NCBI GenBank assembly: GCA_942486035.1
Contig: CALNXK010000016.1
Location: 3,683,501-3,747,500, forward strand
Origin: Porites lobata
Taxonomy: Eukaryota; Cnidaria; Anthozoa; Scleractinia; Poritidae
Length of the DNA: 64,000 nt
Direction of reading: 5' to 3'
The notes below the pieces were generated by a model, which worked only from the letters and a program-made list of their open reading frames with translations, did not search any database and was not told where the DNA came from. Shown in pieces: positions 57,922-64,000 of this stretch. The first letter of the stretch is position 1, and each line of letters starts with the position of its first letter. The position numbers and the translations under genes were made by a program.

Positions 57922-58263
57922 TTAAGGCGTTCCTTGCAACGTCCGTTTACAGCATAGTTAAGTTATTATTCACTTCCACCGGAAGTTTTGCTTACGCACA
58001 CAACGTGTTATACTCCAGTTGATACGAAGCCGTCGGAACGGGTCTTCTGATTGGTCAACAACTTCACTTCCGTTGCAGCGGTTGCAAATTTTTCATTGGT
58101 CAATAAAGAATAGTGCTTTTGAAGTCGATTTTGATTGGTCAATAAAGAATAGTTCTTTGGCACATATTTGAAAGTTCATTAAATGAGTCGCGTAGGAGAT
58201 TTGTGGAGAAAATTTACCTAAAATTTAGTCAGTTTTGATAATTCGCTGTTCCTTTAATTATCA

Positions 58264-58646
58264 GTTGGAGCAACCGGGGGCAGGGCTCTTGCCCGAATTG
58301 CGCGACGGTGTATTTTAACCGCTCGAAACCAGTAGAATGCAGCAATTGCGGCTACCATTTGGGAGGTTCAGCCGCGGCCAAGATGCCAAAATTGTCTTGC
58401 CCGGTGGCAGTCCACATTCATGGTGGACTGTACTCTTTGCGAACAAGCACCAGGGACGATAGATGTTTCGTTTACAAAGAATGCGACAACTGGATTTGCC
58501 TACACTCAAAATGCAAGGACATCCGTGCCATGTATGTATCAAGCAACCGGACAGATGAATTTTCTTGCCAGCACCTAAAGCACGTGGCAGAGAGCGTGGA
58601 AGCCAGTGGCATTTTTCCTCTCACCGAAGACAAAATATCTTCTTAA
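58264..58646 (+). pseudogene. Exon-like fragment of a Cys-rich protein resembling KDZ/HMGXB3-like proteins
   Basis: An open plus-strand frame follows an acceptor-like 'ttaattatcag' at 58263 and ends at a TAA at 58644-58646. It has CPNC...CSNC zinc-ribbon knuckles, then a GGLYSLRTSTRDDRCFVY segment, then WICLHSKC and FSCQHL. I recall this arrangement from cysteine-cluster regions of KDZ (Zisupton-related) transposon proteins and cnidarian HMGXB3-like proteins. The resemblance is from memory and needs a search. There is no ATG at the start of the frame and no neighbouring exon, so I treat it as a fragment or orphan exon. Three inverted CCAAT (attggtc) words at 58038-58141 lie upstream. Confidence 0.45.
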
Positions 58647-59366
58647 AGAAAGAAATAAGCGTTGACAGGCCAAACACGACTCATAAGCTCGTGATAATGT
58701 GAAACGTGACCTTGAGAGTCTGCTTGAACAGTGGTTCTCTTTCTTTTTTCTCTCGCGCGAAGGTTACTAGCACTACACAGTGCAAGAGGTGTAGCATTCT
58801 AAACTTTGACTGAGTAAATCTTGTTTTTGCCGCACTAAATCTTATATTTAGAGGTCATGAAGCAGGTTTGTTACATGCATACTGAGTAATCATTTCCTGT
58901 GGTTTATGCTTCGGTAGGTGTCCCTGATAGGATCTGATTTCAGATGCAGTTGTAAAGTGTTTTATATCCTTTGACCTCTGTTTATTAAGGCTGAATAAAG
59001 ATTTTAGTTTTTTTGGTTTTCTCCGAGATGGCTGTATCTGAATAACTACATGCATGCATGCAAGTTTCTTTGTCCGTGAATGTGATTATTTCCTGACATG
59101 TCAGTATGACTCTGGGCCCAGCTCTATAGTGTGGTTTGCAGGATTTTGAATTTCCACGGATAGTGCGATCTTCAGATATGAGTTGTACACTGTAGCTTAA
59201 AAACTAAAGCTACACCAAGTTTGGAGAAATATGCCGTGCGGAGAAAAAAAAAACAGACCCCCGAGCGTCTCACCCAATCGGCACTCATGTGATTCGTCCG
59301 TGACTGAAAAATACTACTCCCGATTTTACATACTCAAAAGGTTGGACTTTCAGTTTGTACCGTCTA

Positions 59367-59460
59367 ACCTCACTTATTGGGATACAGTAAGGGACAGAGC
59401 ATAGTACGTATTAGAAAGGTGTCCGTATAAGAGAGGGTACTACGATAAGGTTGCTTTTAT
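59367..59460. repeat. Degenerate MITE terminus
   Basis: 'accgtctaacctcacttattgg' and 'gtgtccgtataagagagggt' are of the same 'taacctc / gtccgtata' type as 48661 and 61199. Confidence 0.35.
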
Positions 59461-59634
59461 GACAGACTGCAAACCAGTCCGTATTTTTGCGTATTCAAGT
59501 ACGGGCGAGCAGTTTGAGAAAAAAACCGACTGTTTTGCAGTCTACTTTTATGATGCCACTTGCTAAAACCAGGTTCACACTGGTCTTTCAACTGCATTTA
59601 ATTTTATTAATTCAAAGTACAAAGACACTGTCTT

Positions 59635-61160
59635 TCCCCCGTGGGGGACTCTCTATAATGACCTATACGGGGAGGGATTTCACTCGTTGAAGTATACGAA
59701 AGCGTAGGAAAATCCGAGGGAAATCTGAGGGTTAGTAGTGAACTGAAATTTGGCCAAAAAAAAAAAGAATAGTCAACTGATAATTAGCCAAAAAATTAGT
59801 AGTTAACTGAGAAATGAAAAGTTAACAGTTAAGTAACATTCTATTAATTATACTGAATACGATCGTTGATGTTAATGAAAGCAACAAAGTTTTGCAAACA
59901 GAAATGCTATTTTCTGACTTTTTTCTCTCCCTCTGGTGACCCGGTGGCACATCAACTGAACATATTACATTATGTGCAAAAGGCACCGGGGCAGTACCCG
60001 GCAAACAAATAGCGTCCGTCATAGCGCATGGTTGTAGACAACTCCACGAATAATTCTTTAGGATAAGGAAATACTGTTGTTACGGATCCAAAAGGACGTC
60101 AAGTTAAACATTACTAACAAAGAAAAAGCTGTGACTCTTAGCATTGGTTCTGGCTAAAAGGAATTTCTGAAGTTTCAAAGAAATCAGCATCTTTCATTTA
60201 AGTACATGGAAAAACGGTTTTTACCGACCTAATACATGTAAATCAAGAGACTATGTAAATGTCAATGAATTTTTACTTACGAGATATCACTTTTGTAACT
60301 GATGTTTCAGTTCCAACTATTCAGACTTTTAAGCTCATGCTTAAACCGGTCTTTCCGAAACAGTTTCATTTCTTAAAACCTTTGGATATCTTTATAAAGC
60401 TTTTGAAATAGGCGAAAAAAGGGTACGTCTGCGAAAAAGGTAACATTGAGGATGTAGAAAAAGTGTGTATCGAGGTACAAAAAACTTCTAAGAACGTAGG
60501 TGGAAAACCTACCCGCGGTTTCTCACTTCAGTCTGAACAAAACATGTAGTGCTTTGAAGTACGCCCAAGACTTTGGAAAAAGAGTAAAGGAATCGCTTAA
60601 CAGAACTACAAATTCGAAGTGGGCTACACTCACGAAAAGTCGAATTGCCCCATGTCAATGAAATTAGTCGTTAACTGAGAATTTGCCCAATAAATAGTAG
60701 TTAACTGATATTTGGTCGAAAATTTAGTAGTTAACTAAGAATTGGGTACCCCCATTAGCACCTTCAAATGTGTGTCTGTGAAAGAGCCCAAAGAGCGGCT
60801 AACAGATGAATGTTCAGGCTTTATATGATAAAGTTCAGAAAACGTTCTATTTTTGTGAATGATTCCTATTTTAAAATGACAGTGCATTTACAGTATTTAA
60901 AAGGGATGCAAAGTTGTAAACTGCAAGGTATGTGAAAAGGGGTACCATTTGTCAATACAAGGTATATGAAAGGGCTACCCTTTTCGTACAAAATTGGACC
61001 TGGTCTTTCGCTATTTTGAAAGTACAGAAAACATTTACTAGAGTACAAAATGTAATAGAAAAGATCTTTATGCTATCTGCAGTCGATTCAAGCCTTATAA
61101 AAATGTTCCTCTGTACACCTAGCATAGCACATCAACAAGACGGGATACCCCCTTTTGCAT
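59635..61160. mobile_element. Composite nonautonomous element with 'tagtagttaactga' tandem words
   Basis: The word 'attagtagttaactgagaa' and close variants recur at 59750-59830 and 60660-60740, bracketing about 0.8 kb. GC-rich words like those of the 39860 repeat lie outside (cccgtgggggactctc near 59638; acgggatacccccttttgc near 61140). No domain-bearing ORF is seen. Confidence 0.4.
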
Positions 61161-61198
61161 GCCGATTAACGTGATCGGGATTCGAGATTCACCTGATC

Positions 61199-61393
61199 AC
61201 CGTAGTGTCCGTAATAAAGATAGGTTAAGTCTATATGAATGTAGTCACTGAGGCCGAGATTTAGTGTCCGTTTTATTATTGAGAAAGTCCGTATTATAGA
61301 GGTAATTTTTTAAAGACAATTTATAAGAATTGTGTCGGGACATTAGAAACAATCCGTAACCGAGAGGCGTCGGTACCGAGCGGTTCGACCACG
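61199..61393. repeat. Degenerate pogo-like MITE
   Basis: Starts 'tagtgtccgtaataaagat', has internal 'gtccgtattatagaggtaat', and ends 'gtaccgagcggttcgacca'. Its reverse complement resembles the 'tggtcgaacc' termini of this window's MITEs. Confidence 0.4.
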
Positions 61394-61667
61394 TTTTTTT
61401 GGCAAATGTAGTGGATTTACCGTTTGCTTTATCTACAACTTGGCCCTAGAAATGGCAAGAACTTCGCGTGGTTCGGATAACCACGTAAAATGGCGGTCCC
61501 GTCTCCTAATATTAAACGCAATGATAACGGAGAAAATCTAGCACCCCAACGATTTCCCCCCCAGAAAATCACATCCATCGTTTAGCTTTAAAACTTTGCC
61601 GCAAAAATGTCGAAAGATTCACTTTTCTTCTCGTGCCTTCCGATCGAAAAACCATCCAAAAGGTCCG

Positions 61668-61752
61668 GAGCTTGCTTGTACGGAATCTAACCCACGCCCT
61701 CTGCGATACTGGTACATTGGTGCAGCGCTCTACCAATTGAGCTAATGACTGG
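61668..61752 (-). mobile_element. tRNA-like SINE head
   Basis: The minus strand reads TCATTAGCTCAATTGGTAGAG (A box) ... GTATCGCAGAGGGCGTGGGTT (B-box-like). The central part is lengthened and cannot fold as a normal anticodon arm. It is a degenerate SINE or tRNA-derived copy, not a functional tRNA. Confidence 0.55.
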
Positions 61753-61879
61753 CCAATTAAGAGCTGGTATAGCAAAACCAACATTTTAAAATTACCGGAA
61801 CGGATCACAGCACAACACACAATTTTTTTTTTCAAAAATACAAGGACCATTTTGTTTGGACCTCTCCCGGCGAGCAACC

Positions 61880-63689
61880 CTTAACAATTGTCATTTGAAT
61901 ACACTTTTTTTTAAAGAAAACGTCCAATTTTGGAACTGAGGCTGCACGTTCTTATTTTTCGCAATTTGAGGTTTGAAAACGTTATTAAAATGTTCTTAAT
62001 TTACATGGCATATGGAAACTACATTGTTAATATTGAAAAAATAAAATGTCCCCAATTGTTTTGGTCAATTCATCTGTTAGACTACAGTTTGCCTTTATTT
62101 ATACTACTCATTCAAAAAACAGACTGGAAAATAGCAAATAAGGGAAATTAAGACGTTCGTGACTGACTCTCAGCCTGGGTAGGTTCTCAGCTCATTTTCT
62201 TAAATTGAGTTTAATCTCAGCCTCAATACCCCAGGAGAGAATCATTACGATATTTCTCTTAAATATAATGTACTTAAACAATAAAATACTCTCTAACAAT
62301 TCCTACGAAATCAACAGAAGATCCACCTCACGCGCACTTCGAAATGTCCAAAAAATGGTACGTGGACAGACTACGAAGAATCCCACCGAAAAGGTCTAAA
62401 ACCGAAACACTGGAAATTGTGTGAATGTTGTGAGATTGACCCGACGTGATTTAAAAAATAAAATTACTAACAAAAAGAAGTTAAGGCGCTTCGACTTTCT
62501 TGACAGCACTCCCGACTTGAGTGCTGTAAGAATATCACTGTTGTTAACCGAATATCATAAAATAATGTAATAGGATGAGTAAAAGTAAACTCAAAAAGAG
62601 GTTTTCAGTGAAAGACAGAGGATCCAATGAAACACTAGGCAGGATATTAAGCGCATTTCTGGATGTATCCGACGCGTACATTTGATTTCGGGATGAGGTA
62701 AACGCTTTTCAAACCGGCAATTAAAGTAGTGTCCAGGTCAGCGCTGTCCCATAGCTAACTGTGTCCGTTTAAGTCTCAACATTCCAAAAAAGCAAGAATA
62801 CATAAAACTAGCAAATTAAAGCGAGCACGTTTTTCGATTTTATGCTTAGGGACTGACTGGGAGGTCGTCGGAAAATTATAGTAAAAGGCCTAAAGGATAC
62901 TTTTCTGGGCGTGGCTCAGGCATTATTTGAACTCTATAATAAAACCTTAACCAGACTGATTTGACAGCGTTTCGATTTTTACAGAAATATGTCCTTTCGC
63001 ACGGCTCTAAATTGTACCTATTGCCGCGAGCTTAAGTATAACCAAACTTTGGGTCATAATATATAACCGGCATTCACCATCCATGTAAATAATCTTTATT
63101 CCTATATACGGAAATTACTATATATACTATATACTGATATTAATATATACTGAAACAGTGGATAGCTCGCATATGCCACGGGAAAGCAATAGTTTTGGCC
63201 TCCGAGCAAACGCGCGCGGAAATTGCACTCCTTGTAAGGAATGAATGTGTTAATATCATAATTTTAGTGCTCTATTATCTCATTGCTTTAGTATACACTA
63301 AAAAAACTATTCACCTCACTGTCGTTAGCTAGTGGTAGGCATTTAAGTATCCAAAATAAATCTTTTGCGTGAAAATTATGGAATTACCTTTTTTCGAGCG
63401 GAAGATAACTAACATAAATTCTAATCTATCATGATTTAAGACAATATGTCCTTTTTTTTTTTGAAATCGTGTAACACAATGAGTTAAGCAGTTTAAAGAC
63501 AACTTCGAATGTATACGCTGTATTCGACATAACCTGAGTCGTTTTTTTGTCGCTAGTGCTGAATGGACAAAGTACATACACGGAGTGTGGTAGATCTCTT
63601 AACTTCTCGTGACAAAGGTCTAAACATTGAATATGACACATATTATTGAGATGCCCGAAATTCTTATGACGACTATTTAACAGTAATAC
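61880..63689. other. AT-rich region, no gene recognised
   Basis: Short open frames only, none with domains. A TATA-rich tract (about 63110-63155) and a 'tagtatacactaaaaaaac' word related to the 30703-32048 insertion lie near 63290. I see nothing else. Confidence 0.4.
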
Positions 63690-63945
63690 CAGGGGCGGAT
63701 CCAGGGGGAGGGTGCAGGGGGTGCGCCCCCTGGGATGACCTGCTGCCGCTTTCTAATTAACACTGTGCAGTCGCTTGACAGACATACAAAATCTGCTCTA
63801 TCGTTTGATATGTATTCTCAGCAGTTCACATTATGTTATTTCCCAGTCAAAAGCCCTCTTCTTCGTATTCGCTTTTAAAATTTTTTACGTCATCAGTCAG
63901 TTAGTGGTGCACCCCCTCCTAAGAAAAATCCTGGATCCGCCCCTG
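63690..63945. mobile_element. 256-bp MITE with CAGGGGCGGATCCAGG termini
   Basis: The left end is CAGGGGCGGATCCAGGGG. The right end, read in reverse, is CAGGGGCGGATCCAGGAT. AATAC flanks both sides (63685-63689 and 63946-63950). There is no coding capacity. A partial copy is at about 46845-46895. Confidence 0.8.
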
Positions 63946-64000
63946 AATACGTTTCTTGAAATGGTATATCTGATGCACGATAATGGTTACAGTGTAAAAA

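Larger units (their letters stand above)
52634..58012. mobile_element. Giant 5.4-kb foldback element with arms of almost 1.9 kb
   Basis: The outer termini are inverted (left TATAACACGTTGTGTGCG, right CGCACACAACGTGTTATA). Pairing can be followed inward: 52690-53760 with 56790-57960 (very similar; a 71-codon frame is identical in both arms), 53760-53930 with about 56610-56790 (weaker), and 53930-54500 with about 55045-55620. A loop of about 500 bp is left near 54520-55040. The right arm carries extra insertions (55621-56600 and 57820-57921). No transposase or other recognisable protein is encoded. A TA may flank both sides. It is presumably a nonautonomous transposon moved in trans, or an inverted duplication. 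Confidence 0.75.

Noticed and set aside
1..64000. CRISPR arrays, operons, bacterial promoters or riboswitches
   Set aside because: No regularly spaced identical repeats of that kind. The window is intron-rich animal nuclear DNA, so these feature types do not apply.

Overview
The window is animal nuclear DNA. It has large spliced genes with canonical GT-AG introns, intron-nested Pol III tRNA genes, tRNA-derived SINEs, many short inverted-repeat transposons (MITEs), and extracellular thrombospondin-1 modules on phase 1-1 exons. The repeat repertoire and gene style point to a cnidarian, most likely an anthozoan such as a stony coral. That assignment is an inference from pattern memory, not from a search. 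Every protein gene I can assemble with confidence lies on the minus strand.

Layout from left to right. (1) 1-1433: the first half of a LONRF-type RING/TPR/RING ubiquitin ligase, cut by the window edge. (2) About 3.4-11.1 kb: 'gene A', a secreted protein with a signal peptide, a huge Asn/Lys/Ser-rich exon, two TSP1 modules and two small six-cysteine modules. An Asp-rich exon further downstream may be an alternative end. (3) 14.4-27.7 kb: 'gene B', a nine-exon paralogue that splices in a single open frame to 635 aa. It has a signal peptide, an acidic linker, two TSP1 modules, three of the same six-cysteine modules, and a long Asp-rich then Lys-rich tail. Five near-identical tRNA-Lys(CTT) genes lie in its introns or just downstream of it. 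(4) 30.2-52.3 kb: a tandem array of SLC22 (organic cation/anion transporter) genes. Two are intact nine-exon copies (541 and 544 aa) and between them lies a truncated, frameshifted copy. (5) 52.3-64 kb: no assembled gene. It holds a Penelope-type hammerhead-ribozyme-like motif, a 5.4-kb giant foldback element with arms of almost 1.9 kb, a fragment of a zinc-ribbon protein resembling KDZ/HMGXB3-like proteins, and assorted MITEs.

Genes A and B look like a local family of secreted, acidic, TSP1-containing matrix proteins. In a coral, such proteins are natural candidates for extracellular or skeletal organic matrix, but nothing in the sequence proves that role. The SLC22 cluster is a clear case of tandem duplication followed by decay. 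The decayed copy also preserves empty sites that reveal which transposons entered afterwards, with 8-bp target duplications. The least conventional items are the six-cysteine module family with acidic tails, the 5.4-kb foldback, a perfect 102-bp palindrome inserted at TTAA, and the hammerhead-like motif.
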